A DNA stretch of 39,815 bases from Sphingomonadales bacterium (GTDB lineage Bacteria; Pseudomonadota; Alphaproteobacteria; Sphingomonadales; Sphingomonadaceae). The position numbers and the translations under genes are program-made. The first letter of the stretch is position 1, and every line of letters starts with the position of its first letter. Location of the stretch: NCBI GenBank assembly GCA_014763545.1, contig JACXVD010000023.1:1-39815 (forward strand), read 5' to 3'. The notes beneath the pieces were generated by a model that saw only the letters and a program-made list of their open reading frames with translations, made no database searches and was not told the origin of the DNA. Shown here piece after piece: positions 16,548 to 25,791 of this stretch.

Positions 16548-17029
16548 GGCAGGCGGCGCTCCATGCACAGGCTGAAATCGTCGGACACGTAATCCCCGAA
16601 CGGCGGGCATTCGGCGAAGCCATGTTTGGCATAGAGCGTGTGGGCCGGGCGGAAGGGCTCGGGGCGGCCCGTTTCCAGCCCCACCCAACTGTACCCGCGC
16701 CTGCGTGCCTCTGCCATCAGCTGGAGCAGGATGGCTTCGCCTGCGCCCTTGCCGCGATATGCGGGGGCCGCCCGCATCGATTTGAGTTCGCCGCGCTCCT
16801 CGTCGATCTGCTTGAGCGCGCCGACCGCCGCCAGCCTATCGCCATCCCACGCCGCGAAGAAACTGACGTCCGCCGCGCGCAGCCGCTCGGCAGGCATGGC
16901 GTGCACCTTGCAGGCAGGCGACCAGCGATGCATCTCGTCGAGGTGCAGCTGCAACAGGCCGAGCACCGCCTCGCCGGTCAAATCGTCGGGCAGGATGCGG
17001 TAGCTGGTGTGGGCGGCGGCGGCGGTCAT
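16544..17029 (-). CDS. GNAT family N-acetyltransferase
   Basis: 161 residues. FFAAWDGDRLAAVGALKQID and GELKSMRAAPAYRGKGAGEA show the GNAT central strands and the acetyl-CoA-binding RGKGAG loop; LYAKHGFAECPPFGDYV is the usual C-terminal strand-helix. The pattern resembles PhnO/YjaB-like or ElaA-like small GNATs, and the acceptor is unknown. Start at 17029 gives an ATGA overlap with the RDD gene upstream, and the stop overlaps the beta-lactamase start, so all three are coupled. A longer frame to 17143 lies inside the RDD gene and is rejected. Confidence 0.9.
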   Translation of the reverse strand: MTAAAAHTSYRILPDDLTGEAVLGLLQLHLDEMHRWSPACKVHAMPAERLRAADVSFFAAWDGDRLAAVGALKQIDEERGELKSMRAAPAYRGKGAGEAILLQLMAEARRRGYSWVGLETGRPEPFRPAHTLYAKHGFAECPPFGDYVSDDFSLCMERRLP

Positions 17030-17937
17030 GAAAACTTGTCCTTCTTGCGCTTGCCGAAACGCATGTCCCCTTCGAGCTTGGCGCGCAACTGGGCATAGAA
17101 GGCTTCGAGAAAGGCGCGCTCGTCGCCCGCGCCCGGATTCCACCCGATCTTGCGGCAGATCGCCTCGTGCACGTTGACCATGGCGGTCGGGATATCGTCG
17201 CGCAGCACCTTCTCCAGCGTCTGCAATTCATATTCGCCGTAAACCGAAAGTTCCGCGTCGCTGAAGCGATAGGCGACATCGGCCACGCTGCTGCGCCCCG
17301 CTGCCGCTTCGGCGGTGGTGATCGTCTCCAGCAGCTTCGCCTTGGGCGCTTCGACCACCCATGTCCCCGCGATCAGGTCGCCCGCCCGCATCGCATCGCG
17401 GTTGAAGAAGGGGAACAGCATGAAGATCGCGAACCACAGCGTCGCAGCAATCGCCGCTGCTCCACCCTCGCCGCTCTGCGCGGTCAGGATGAACACCAGC
17501 GGCAGGAAGATTTCGATATCGCGCAGCAGGTTGCGCGCCAGCACCGCCGACGGGGTCAGGCGCCCGCCGTCGCGCGCCGCCACCCTGATCCCGGCCACCC
17601 GCTTGCCCGGCGTCGCGCCGCGCGGACCGAGTTCGAAGAACATGAAATAGCCGTAGCGCGCGAGGAACATGCCGACGAAGAAGATCACCACGATCATTTC
17701 GACCGGGCCGCTCATCTTCTTGTCGTCGAGCAGCTCGCCGGCCCCGCTGGCGATGTACATCGCGAGGAATAGGAAAATCAGCATCCCGACATAGAGGATG
17801 ATGAAATCGAGCAGCAGCGCCCCGAAGCGCGCGCCGCGCCCGGCCACGGTGAAGGGCAGGGCGATCCCTTCGGGCGTCACCACGTCGCGCCGCCGTTTCT
17901 GCTGGCGCGCGATCCACGGGGCGGTGCCGGCGCTCAT
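17026..17937 (-). CDS. RDD family membrane protein
   Basis: 303 residues. The first RDD helix carries the motif Arg and Asp (GARFGALLLDFIILYVGMLI), followed by helices around VEMIVVIFFVGMFLARYGYF, LPLVFIL and AAIAATLWFAIFMLFPFF. GATPGKRVAGIRV is the second family signature. The C-terminal approximately 100 residues are soluble and charged (SDAELSVYGEYELQTLEKVL; ending GKRKKDKFS). RDD proteins are integral membrane proteins with proposed transport roles, poorly defined. Coupled by ATGA overlaps to the SpoIIM-like gene before it and the GNAT gene after it. Confidence 0.92.
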   Translation of the reverse strand: MSAGTAPWIARQQKRRRDVVTPEGIALPFTVAGRGARFGALLLDFIILYVGMLIFLFLAMYIASGAGELLDDKKMSGPVEMIVVIFFVGMFLARYGYFMFFELGPRGATPGKRVAGIRVAARDGGRLTPSAVLARNLLRDIEIFLPLVFILTAQSGEGGAAAIAATLWFAIFMLFPFFNRDAMRAGDLIAGTWVVEAPKAKLLETITTAEAAAGRSSVADVAYRFSDAELSVYGEYELQTLEKVLRDDIPTAMVNVHEAICRKIGWNPGAGDERAFLEAFYAQLRAKLEGDMRFGKRKKDKFS

Positions 17938-18998
17938 TCCAGATTCTCGCGCATGGTGCGGCGGAAGGCGAAGTAATACAGCAGCCAGAAGGCCAGCATC
18001 GAACCGCCGATGGCAAAGCGTGCCGGGGTTGCCGTGACCAGCTGCCGCGCGAAGCTTTCGAGGAAGGCGGCGACGATCAGCATCATCACCACGCCCGCCA
18101 TCACCTGCGCCGCACGGCGTCCGCTTTCGGCAGCGGCGGTCATGATCGAGCGTTTGCCGGGGAATGCCATATTGCGCCCGATATGCATGCCGGCGGCTCC
18201 GGCCAGCAGGATCGCGAAGATTTCGGTCGTGCCATGCACGCTCAGCCAGGCGGCGAAATCGACCACCAGCCCCTGCGTGTTGAACAGCCACAGCATTGCG
18301 CCCAGCACCGCCATATTGTGGATCAGCAGCATCAGCGAGGGAATGCCAAAGGCAAACCCCAGCGCAAAGGCCATGATCGAAACCCCGGCATTGTTGCTGA
18401 ACAGGAAGGCGGCAAAGGCCGATAGCCCGTTGGTCGATCCGTCATGCCCCAGCGCTTCCAGCAATTGCTGGCGGCTGGCACCGGGTACACGCGTATCGGC
18501 GAAATCGGTCGGGACCAGCGCGTAATACCATTCGACGTCCCGCTCGACCAGCAGCCAGCCGACCACCGTGCCTGCAACCATCACGGCGAGGGCGATGCAG
18601 ATATCCAGCCAGATCTCGCGCACCGCCTGGCTCAACCCGCCGCCCAGGAAGCGCCGCAGCCAGGCGAAGAAGCCGATGCGCGGGCCATAGACCTGGTACC
18701 AGGCGCGCTGCACCAGGGCTTCGAGATAACGTAGTGTCGCCGCATCGAGCGAGGTTTCGCGCGCCACTGCGAGGCTCGACGCCGCCGTGCGATAGAGCGC
18801 GGGCAGGGCCAGCACGTCATCGTCCGACAGGCCGCGCAGCCGCCCGCGCTCCATGCGCGTCACGATGGCTTCCAGCCTTTGCCATTCGCCTTCGCGTTCC
18901 AGCCGGAAGCGGTCCGAGCGCAGCACGGCCGCCTCGATATCGGGCGGTGCGGCAACGGCCTGCTGGCCGAACAATGTCCTGAGGATGGGTGCCTTCAT
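17934..18998 (-). CDS. Stage II sporulation protein M (SpoIIM)-like membrane protein
   Basis: 354 residues. A soluble N-terminal helical part (about 1-120) with GLSDDDVLALPALYRTAASS is followed by several membrane helices, including ICIALAVMVAGTVVGWLLV, FALGFAFGIPSLMLLIHNMA and the SpoIIM-typical SVHGTTEIFAILLAGAAGMH. In non-sporulating bacteria this family occurs beside MoxR and DUF58 genes; its role is not established, perhaps envelope related. Start at 18998 overlaps the DUF58 stop (ATGA), and its stop overlaps the RDD start. Confidence 0.9.
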   Translation of the reverse strand: MKAPILRTLFGQQAVAAPPDIEAAVLRSDRFRLEREGEWQRLEAIVTRMERGRLRGLSDDDVLALPALYRTAASSLAVARETSLDAATLRYLEALVQRAWYQVYGPRIGFFAWLRRFLGGGLSQAVREIWLDICIALAVMVAGTVVGWLLVERDVEWYYALVPTDFADTRVPGASRQQLLEALGHDGSTNGLSAFAAFLFSNNAGVSIMAFALGFAFGIPSLMLLIHNMAVLGAMLWLFNTQGLVVDFAAWLSVHGTTEIFAILLAGAAGMHIGRNMAFPGKRSIMTAAAESGRRAAQVMAGVVMMLIVAAFLESFARQLVTATPARFAIGGSMLAFWLLYYFAFRRTMRENLE

Positions 18999-20326
18999 CC
19001 GATCGTCCCCGCGCGCTTGATCTGGAGGTAGCGGTCGATCAGGCGATAGCCGATCCGCTCCCACGGCGCCTCGATCACGTCGACGCCCATCTGGCGCAGG
19101 CGCTGCAACACCAGCGCGCGCTGGCGCGCGAGGCTGTCGGCGGTAACCGCCATGGCCAGCCGGTCGAGATTGTCCGGCTCGCCATCGGCGATCGCGGCCA
19201 GTTCGCTGTCTTCGATGGTGACGAACAGGACGAGGTGGCGCTCGACCAGTCGCCCGACGCTTTCCAGCATCAGTTCGGCCCCGGTCGGGTCGGTGAAATC
19301 GGAAAACAGGATGATCAGGCTGCGCCGCTGCAGCCGCGCGGTCAGCGTTGCCAGCGCGAGGGTGAAATTGGGTTCTTCGGCGTGATAGTCGAGGCTGGCG
19401 GCGGCGCGCTGCAACCGGTGAAATGCGCGCGCGTCGGCGGTGAACGGGGTTGCCAGCGTCGGTTTCTGCGCGAAGCCGAACAGCGCCACACGGTCGCCGC
19501 CCTTGAGCGCGACATAGGCGGCGGTGAGCGCAGCAGAAACAGCCCTGTCGATCCGCGGCAAGCCATCGACCGGCTCGCACATCGCCTGCCCGCAATCGAA
19601 GGCGAAGACAATCTGGTTGTTGCGCTCGCTTTCGTTCTCGCGGGCATAGAGGCGCGTGTGGCGGGCGCTCGCCTTCCAGTCGATCCGGCGGCGGTCCATT
19701 CCCGGTTCGTATTCGCTCAACGCCTCGAACTGGGTGCCTTCGCCGCGGATGCGGCGGGCGATCAGGCCGAATTGCGCATCGCGCAGGAAGAATTGCAGCT
19801 CCGGACTGCGGACCGGCGAAAGGTCGGGCCAGATGCGGATCTCGCGATCTTCCAGCCCCTGTTCGACCTGACGCGCGCCGAGGCCGAGCGGCCCGGACCA
19901 GTTGAGCCACAGCCGTTCGATCGCCGCGGTGCCGCGCCGGTCGGGGGTCAGCGTGATCGAGCCACTCCAGTTCCCGGCCCCGAGTTGGTGCAGCAAGGCA
20001 AGATCGCTGCGTCCATCGGGGTGCAGGCGGGCATCGAAGGCGAGCGAGGCCAGCGCCGGGCCATTGCCGGTGCGCCCGGCGAAATCGGCCAGCACAGTGA
20101 CCTGCAGGGGCTCGCCCACCTCGGCATCGGCGGGAGCCACCAGCCGCCAGTCGACCAGCCGCCCGGCAACCAGCGCGTCGAGCAGCACCAGCACCAGCAG
20201 CGCCACGCCGGCAGCGGGCGCGACCACCCAAGCCCCCGGCGCAGTGGCGGCGATCACCAGCGCCAGCGGAGCGCCGAGCGCCGCCAGCCATGCCGCGCGG
20301 GCCGTGGGGACAATGGGGAATTTCAC
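18995..20326 (-). CDS. DUF58 domain protein with vWA-like fold
   Basis: 443 residues from a GTG start. Two hydrophobic segments in the first 55 residues anchor it in the membrane. The DUF58 signature is GEGTQFEALSEYEPGMDRRR-IDWKASARHTRLYARE at about residues 194-228. After it a vWA-like domain has a partial MIDAS pattern (FAFDCGQAM instead of DxSxS; FSDFTDP later). DUF58 proteins are partners of MoxR ATPases and may act as metal-ion-dependent adaptors. It lies 22 bp downstream of moxR and overlaps the SpoIIM gene. Confidence 0.93.
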   Translation of the reverse strand: MKFPIVPTARAAWLAALGAPLALVIAATAPGAWVVAPAAGVALLVLVLLDALVAGRLVDWRLVAPADAEVGEPLQVTVLADFAGRTGNGPALASLAFDARLHPDGRSDLALLHQLGAGNWSGSITLTPDRRGTAAIERLWLNWSGPLGLGARQVEQGLEDREIRIWPDLSPVRSPELQFFLRDAQFGLIARRIRGEGTQFEALSEYEPGMDRRRIDWKASARHTRLYARENESERNNQIVFAFDCGQAMCEPVDGLPRIDRAVSAALTAAYVALKGGDRVALFGFAQKPTLATPFTADARAFHRLQRAAASLDYHAEEPNFTLALATLTARLQRRSLIILFSDFTDPTGAELMLESVGRLVERHLVLFVTIEDSELAAIADGEPDNLDRLAMAVTADSLARQRALVLQRLRQMGVDVIEAPWERIGYRLIDRYLQIKRAGTIG

Positions 20327-20348
20327 CGGGCCGGGCTCGCTCTCTGAC

Positions 20349-21311
20349 CTATCGCGGCGCTTCGGTCGCTTCGACCAGCTCGTTGACCAGCACCTCGATC
20401 TCGCGGCCTTCGATCTCGGCGGCGGGGCTCAACACCAGCCGATGGCGCAGCACCGCGACGGCCAGCGCTTTGACGTCGTCGGGAATGACATAGGCCCGCC
20501 CGTCGAGCGCCGCGCGGGCGCGGGCGGCATTGGCCAGCAGCACCGCCGCGCGCGGGCTGGCGCCGCTCGAGAGGTCGGCGTTCTCGCGCGTGGCACGCAC
20601 CAATCGCACGACGTAATCGACGATTTCCTTGGCCACCGTCACCTGGTCGAGCGCGGCGCTCGCGGCATCCAGCCGTGCGCCATCGGCCACTGCCGCGATC
20701 CCGAAATCCGCCGGGCGCTGCGGGCCTTGCCGCTTGCCGAAGCGTTCGACGATCCGCGCTTCCTCGCTTTCGTCGGGATAGGGGACCAGCAGCTTGAACA
20801 GGAAACGGTCGAGCTGTGCTTCGGGCAGCGGATAGACGCCCTGGTTCTCGATCGGGTTCTGCGTTGCCACCACCATGAACTGGCCGGGCAGGGCGTGGGT
20901 TTCGCCGTCCAGCGTCACGTGCCGTTCCTGCATCGCCTCCAGCAGTGCGGCCTGCGTCTTGGGCGGGGTGCGGTTGATTTCGTCGGCCAGCAGCAGCTCG
21001 CAGAAAATCGGACCGCGCGTGAGGGTGAACTGGCTGGTCTGGAAGTTGAACAGGTTGGAGCCGAGAATATCGCCCGGCAGCAGGTCGGGCGTGAACTGGA
21101 TGCGCCCGTAATCCAGCCCCAGCGAGGCGGCGAAACACTGCGCGAGGAAGGTCTTGGCGGTGCCCGGCGGGCCTTCGAGCAGCACATGGCCTTCCGCCAG
21201 CAGCGCGACGAGCAGGTGTTCGACCGTCTCGTCCTGGCCGACCACCGCCTTGGCGACCTCGCCGCGGATCGCATGGGCAAGTCCGCGCACATCGTCGAGC
21301 GTCATCGTCAT
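20349..21311 (-). CDS. MoxR-family AAA+ ATPase
   Basis: 320 residues. Walker A is GPPGTAKT (about 45-52), Walker [21 protein letters not shown], sensor 1 [12 protein letters not shown], arginine finger region [12 protein letters not shown], and a C-terminal lid with [20 protein letters not shown]. MoxR ATPases act as chaperones that load metals or assemble complexes together with vWA proteins; the DUF58 product encoded next is the expected partner. Start at 21311 (or the second ATG at 21305) gives an ATGA overlap with the DUF4350 gene. Confidence 0.96.
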   Translation of the reverse strand: MTMTLDDVRGLAHAIRGEVAKAVVGQDETVEHLLVALLAEGHVLLEGPPGTAKTFLAQCFAASLGLDYGRIQFTPDLLPGDILGSNLFNFQTSQFTLTRGPIFCELLLADEINRTPPKTQAALLEAMQERHVTLDGETHALPGQFMVVATQNPIENQGVYPLPEAQLDRFLFKLLVPYPDESEEARIVERFGKRQGPQRPADFGIAAVADGARLDAASAALDQVTVAKEIVDYVVRLVRATRENADLSSGASPRAAVLLANAARARAALDGRAYVIPDDVKALAVAVLRHRLVLSPAAEIEGREIEVLVNELVEATEAPR

Positions 21312-22669
21312 CGGGAAAGCATCCTTTCAAGGGATTTGAGCGCGAGTGCCGCGCGCAGGATTTCACGGGGGCCGTGCGCCGTTTCCAGTGCGGCGGCGAG
21401 ATGGGAATAGGGCGGGGTGTCGATCCGGCGGCGCAGCAGCGCTGCGTCGATCGCCTCGTCATCCGCCCGGCGCAGGCCGAGCGACTGCACGATCCGGGCG
21501 CGCAGCATCGCGGCATATGGCCCGGTCAGCAGGTGCAGCCGCCGGGTGCGCAGGATGAAGCCGGCGCTGTTGGCCACCAGCCGCCCCTTGCCGAAGGCGA
21601 TGGCGCGTGCCTCTGCCAGCGGTGGGCCGAACCGGCGAAACGCGCGCCAGCCCACGATCAGCATGGCGATAATCAGGCACAGCGTCGCAGCCAGGAAAGG
21701 CGGCTCGAATGCCAGCGTCAACAGGTTCTGCGTGCGACCGAGGCCATTCAGCGTCAGGTCGAATGTGATCGGCAGGTCCTGCCCCTCCAGCGCGGCCTCG
21801 ACGACCTTGCCCGCCAGTTCGGCGCGGCTGCGGTCGGCCATGCCGTAATTGTCGAACAGATCGGGTTCGGCGACCACCACCACGCCCCAGCGATCGGTAT
21901 CGACGTAATTGCCGTTCGCATCGTAGCCGTCTTCATCGACATCGGGCACCTGCGTCGCGATGCCGGCGGCCTCGTCCAGCACGGGATAGGTGCCGCTATC
22001 CTGTAGATAGGCGACCAGCATGCGGCCGTTGCTGTCGGTCACCAGCGGCTGCATGTCCTTGGCTTCCATGCCCTGCGCGCTCTTCGCATCGGGCAGCTTG
22101 CCGCTGGCCCCCATGCCGCGCCAGTCGAACCCGGGATCGTCGAGCGGGTCGAGCGAGAGATCCATCTTAAGCGGGGCGGAGAATTCTTCCACCCAGCCAG
22201 GCGATTGCGCTTCGCCAAGGATGACCCAGCCATCGCCGTGCTTGACCTTCACCTGCTTGGGAATTTCCATCGAAACCCACTTGGGCAGCACGAGGATGGT
22301 CGGCCCCTTGTAGCGGCGCTGTTCGATGATCCGGGCGATCTCGTCGCCATCGGCAAACATCGGCGGGGTGAGGATCAGCAGCGTTTCGCCGGTCAGGGCC
22401 CCGGCATTGCGCGACAGCTTGACCTCGTGCCCTTCTGCTTCGAGCAACTGCGCCAGTGCCGCATATCCGGTCAGCCCGCGGGATGCAGCGTGGGCACCAC
22501 CATTATTGTCCTTCCCGCCGGTGTTGCCCGCCCCGATGAAGTAGAGCATCGCGAAGAAGGCGATCGCGCCGAACAGCAGCAGGCCGAGCACCACCTTGGG
22601 ATGGAAGGCCTGTGCCGGGCGCGCCGCACCCGTGGCGGTGCCGGTCTGGGGTGAGGCCAGCTCGCTCAT
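21308..22669 (-). CDS. DUF4350 domain-containing membrane protein
   Basis: 453 residues. An N-terminal membrane helix ([20 protein letters not shown]) is followed by [40 protein letters not shown] and a long extracytoplasmic region. A second helix lies near residue 335 ([20 protein letters not shown]), leading to a cytoplasmic tail with [20 protein letters not shown]. The N-terminal part fits DUF4350, which recurs with MoxR/DUF58/DUF4129. [19 protein letters not shown] stretch is Asp-rich and could bind metal (inference). Coupled by ATGA overlaps on both sides. Confidence 0.88.
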   Translation of the reverse strand: MSELASPQTGTATGAARPAQAFHPKVVLGLLLFGAIAFFAMLYFIGAGNTGGKDNNGGAHAASRGLTGYAALAQLLEAEGHEVKLSRNAGALTGETLLILTPPMFADGDEIARIIEQRRYKGPTILVLPKWVSMEIPKQVKVKHGDGWVILGEAQSPGWVEEFSAPLKMDLSLDPLDDPGFDWRGMGASGKLPDAKSAQGMEAKDMQPLVTDSNGRMLVAYLQDSGTYPVLDEAAGIATQVPDVDEDGYDANGNYVDTDRWGVVVVAEPDLFDNYGMADRSRAELAGKVVEAALEGQDLPITFDLTLNGLGRTQNLLTLAFEPPFLAATLCLIIAMLIVGWRAFRRFGPPLAEARAIAFGKGRLVANSAGFILRTRRLHLLTGPYAAMLRARIVQSLGLRRADDEAIDAALLRRRIDTPPYSHLAAALETAHGPREILRAALALKSLERMLSR

Positions 22670-23349
22670 GCCTGGCCCTGCGGGATGCGCTGGAGGGCGA
22701 ATTCGGCGTAGGCCGCGCGTGCGGCCTCCCAATCTTCCACGCCCAGCCGGGTGAGCGCGAAGAGGCTGCGTTCGACCCGCTCGGCGATGATGCGGAAGGC
22801 GTGGCGTGCCGTCTCGGGCAGGGTGGGCAGCGCGGCGAGTTCGCGCGCGGTGCTGGATACTTCGACCCACTCGGGCCGCGCGCTCGCGATCTGGCTGACG
22901 CTGCGCTTCAGCAACAGGTGGGTCGCCTCGTCATAGCGGCCTTCGCCCGCCAGCCGGTCCGCATCGTCGAGCAGCGCCAATGCTTCTTCGCGCTGCGGGG
23001 CCCAGCTTTCCTCCACCGCCGCCTGCTTGCGCCGGGGGCCGCGTTCCAGCACCGGGGCGAGCAGGCGCCAGAGCACGAACAGCACCAGCGCGATGGCGAT
23101 GCCGAGCAGGATCCAGCGCAGCACAGGCCACGACAGCCCGATCGCCTCGCCCAGCGGGGCGAGCGTATCATGCAGCCATTCGAGAAATTGCTTGAGCCAT
23201 TCGGGCTGCTGTGGCGGGATCTTCTCCGGCATTTTCACCGGCGCATACTGGATCGAGCCGTCCGCGCGGATGGCCTCCCAGCCAGCCGCAGCATTGGCCG
23301 ACTGTTCCCCTGCTGCGCCAGTCGCTGTGGTCACCGTCCCCGTCGTCAC
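22666..23349 (-). CDS. DUF4129 domain membrane protein
   Basis: 227 residues. One central membrane helix (VLRWILLGIAIALVLFVLWR) with a proximal Pro-rich periplasmic part, then a soluble DUF4129-like C-terminus: EALALLDDADRLAGEGRYDE-ATHLLLKRSV, WVEVSSTARELAALPTLPE and the ending WEAARAAYAEFAL. It is the first gene of the MoxR operon. The start is uncertain: the frame opens at a GTG (23349) without a strong ribosome binding site, and another in-frame GTG lies a few codons later. The stop overlaps the DUF4350 start. Confidence 0.85.
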   Translation of the reverse strand: MTTGTVTTATGAAGEQSANAAAGWEAIRADGSIQYAPVKMPEKIPPQQPEWLKQFLEWLHDTLAPLGEAIGLSWPVLRWILLGIAIALVLFVLWRLLAPVLERGPRRKQAAVEESWAPQREEALALLDDADRLAGEGRYDEATHLLLKRSVSQIASARPEWVEVSSTARELAALPTLPETARHAFRIIAERVERSLFALTRLGVEDWEAARAAYAEFALQRIPQGQA

Positions 23350-23450
23350 GGCGGCCTAGGTGGCATGGTGGGCAGCGCGGCGCAAGCGACTGTCGGCGGC
23401 TATTTTCACGTTTCGCCGCAAAGCCCCGGCAGTGTTGCTGCGGTCACCGG

Positions 23451-24630
23451 TCAATAATTGCCCGGCCAGTTCCTCCGGGCAAATTCGCGGCTGACGCATT
23501 CGCGGGTCATCCGCCCGCCCTGGATCACATTGGCGCAGACCTGGTCGCGCCCGCCGCCAAGGTCCATGTTCTGCGGCAACAGCGTGCCGATCCCCTTGTC
23601 GGCAATCATCCCCAGTTCGGCCTGGGCCGGGGGGGTAATCGGTTGCGGCCATCCATTGCAACGCGGCGATGCCCGCGCGCTGGCGGCGGATGTCGCCGCT
23701 GTCGATCGCGTCCATCGCCGCTGCGAAGCGTTCGCCTTCGGGCAGCATCGGGTCGATGATGTTGCCGTCGCCGACATTGCCCTTGGCCTTCTGCGTATCC
23801 AGCAGCTTGCAGGCGGCGGGCACTTTCATTGCGCAGGTCCGCCCCAGCAGGGCATTGGCGATGTTGAAATCGTGGCCGATGACATAGGGGCTGCCCCACG
23901 AATGGAAGGCGGCGGCGTTGTAGCAGGCGCCGGCATCGCCCATCCGGCACCCGGCGAGATAGGCACGCCCGGCAAGCGCACCCTTGCCCCCGTCCAGCCC
24001 CTGTTCGGCCCAGACCCCCTTGGCCACGCCGCAGGCCGCCTTGTCGCCATAGATGCACTGGAAGCTGACCGCCCTGGCATAGGCGCGGGCATCTTTCTGG
24101 TAGCTCGGCGGCTTGCCGGCGGTGCCCCAGGCCAGGTCGATCACCTTGTCGCAGCCGCGCGCGAAATTGCGTTCGCAGGCCATTCCGTAATAGCGCAGGG
24201 CATTGGCGGGCTGTTTCGCGATCAGGCTGTGTTCGGCGATGTCGCCCATGCCGTAACACGCTTCGCCATCGAAGGCGTTGCAGGCGACCCGCCAGCTGCG
24301 GTTGACGTAAAGCTCGCGGTCCTTGGGGCTGACCTTCATCCGCCCGTCGTAATAGACCTTGCCAAGGAAATAGCAGCCTTCGACCACGCCATTGCCCGAC
24401 TGGCACGCGTAGTCGAAGGCATCGTGGAATTTCTTGATGTCGCCCGGCGACAATTTGCCCTGCGTTTCGAGGTCCATCGCCCGGTCCCAGAAGGACGAGC
24501 AATTGGCATAGGTGCGCAGGTCGACGCAGATCTTCGCCCGTCACGCCAGTTCGCCATCGGCTGCGTGGGCGGGCGCGGCGGCGGCCCAGATGCCGGTAAT
24601 GGCGACGATAATCAGCAGCAGGCGGTACAT
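23451..24630 (-). pseudogene. Broken Sel1-like repeat, cysteine-rich exported protein
   Basis: Reading from ATG 24630, a signal peptide (MYRLLLIIVAITGIWAAAAP-AHA) is followed at codon 30 by an in-frame TGA (24543-24541). The same frame then continues with RAKICVDLRTYANCSSFWDR and a series of Sel1-like repeats with paired cysteines (ACNAFDGEACYGMG, ACERNFARGCDKV, GCRMGDAGACYNAA, CAMKVPAACKLL). At the seven-base C run (23635-23629) the frame shifts: deleting one C gives a smooth continuation AQAELGMIADKGIGTLLPQN and an end at NY-stop (23451). Left as is, the shifted frame runs on to 23356 with unnatural sequence. Intact length would be about 392 codons. Sel1/Hcp-like proteins are usually scaffold or binding proteins. 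Two independent lesions favour a true pseudogene, though the homopolymer one could be a sequencing error. Confidence 0.75.
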
Positions 24631-24750
24631 GGCGAGACTCCCCTGTTCGCTCGCGATCGGGGGTAGCCTAGCCAGTGGGGGCATGGTTCAAGGGCGCGGG
24701 CGTGCCCTAACAGGCATTGTAATGATTGGAGATTCTACCGCCTGGCGCAG

Positions 24751-25659
24751 TCAACCGCGCTCGCGGGCCAGGGGATAGCTGCCCAGGACACGCAGTTCCT
24801 TGCAGTGGAAGGCGAGCTCTTCCATCGCCCGGTCCACCGCCGGATCGCCCGGCGCGCCGACGATGTCGGCATAGAACATGGTCGCGGCGAAGCTGGCGCC
24901 CTTCTGGTAGCTTTCCAGCTTGGTCATGTTGACGCCGTTGGTCGCAAAGCCGCCCATCGCCTTGTAGAGCGCGGCGGGGATGTTCTTCACTTCGAACACG
25001 AAGGTCGTCATCGCCGGCTGGCCTTCCAGCGTCGCCGGATCGAGCGCCTCGCGCGCGAGCACCACGAAGCGGGTGGTGTTGTCGTCGGCGTCTTCCACCC
25101 GGTCCTGCGCGATCTGCAGGCCATAGAGATCGGCGGCCAGCGCCGGGGCGATCGCGGCGATCGCGGGGTCGCCGCGCTCGGCGACATAGGCGGCGGCGCC
25201 CGCGGTATCGGCATGGCTCAGCGGCACGATCCCGCGTGCCCGCAGGTAATGGCGCGACTGGCCGAGCGCCTGCGGGTGGCTGTAGGCGGCCTCGAACGGG
25301 CCCAGGCTGCCATCGGGATGCGGCAGCGCCATCAGCGCATGGTGGATCGGCAGGAAATATTCGCCGACGATCGACAGGCCGCTTTCGGGCAGCAGGAAAT
25401 GGATGTCGGCCACGCGGCCATGCTGGCTGTTCTCGATCGGGATAATCGCCGAATCGGCCTGGCCCGATTTCACCGCGTCGATCGCGTCTTCGAAGCTGAA
25501 ACAGGGCAGTGGCAGCGCGCCGGGCGCATATTCCAGCGCGGCGCGGTGCGAATTGGCGCCCGGCGCGCCCTGGAACGCCATCGCCTGCGCGGGATGCTGC
25601 GCTGCATTGCTGCGCATCTGCTCGACAAGGGCGGTGGCGGGGGCCGGGAAACTGTCCAT
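24751..25659 (-). CDS. pheA: Prephenate dehydratase
   Basis: 302 residues. The prephenate dehydratase domain (about 24-205) shows MAFQGAPGANSHRAAL, PIENSQHGRVADIHFLLPES, and the catalytic NTTRF in DADDNTTRFVVLARE. A C-terminal ACT domain follows (MTTFVFEVKNIPAALYKAMG, TKLESYQKG), which normally binds phenylalanine for feedback inhibition. No chorismate mutase domain is fused. It converts prephenate to phenylpyruvate in phenylalanine biosynthesis. The ATG at 25659 is preferred; a longer frame to 25728 adds a basic, unlikely N-terminus. It stands alone, divergent from the cytochrome c gene. Confidence 0.96.
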   Translation of the reverse strand: MDSFPAPATALVEQMRSNAAQHPAQAMAFQGAPGANSHRAALEYAPGALPLPCFSFEDAIDAVKSGQADSAIIPIENSQHGRVADIHFLLPESGLSIVGEYFLPIHHALMALPHPDGSLGPFEAAYSHPQALGQSRHYLRARGIVPLSHADTAGAAAYVAERGDPAIAAIAPALAADLYGLQIAQDRVEDADDNTTRFVVLAREALDPATLEGQPAMTTFVFEVKNIPAALYKAMGGFATNGVNMTKLESYQKGASFAATMFYADIVGAPGDPAVDRAMEELAFHCKELRVLGSYPLARERG

Positions 25660-25791
25660 CGCGGGCCGCCTAGCCAGCCGCGCGCCCTGCGGCAAGCGTG
25701 CATTGTGCACGATGGGGCCTTGCGCCAAGCCGCGCTGCTGACTAGAGCCTCGCGCAAACCAGCAACAGGCAGTTTTCGGGGCTCTTCGAAA

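Noticed and set aside
17934..20291. Single 785-codon minus-strand frame spanning the DUF58 and SpoIIM-like genes
   Set aside because: Its first part is an out-of-frame reading of the DUF58 gene; the SpoIIM-like protein starts at 18998 with an ATGA overlap.
24541..24543. TGA in the Sel1-like gene as a selenocysteine codon
   Set aside because: No SECIS-like hairpin was recognised, Sel1 proteins are not selenoproteins, and a second lesion is present in the same gene.
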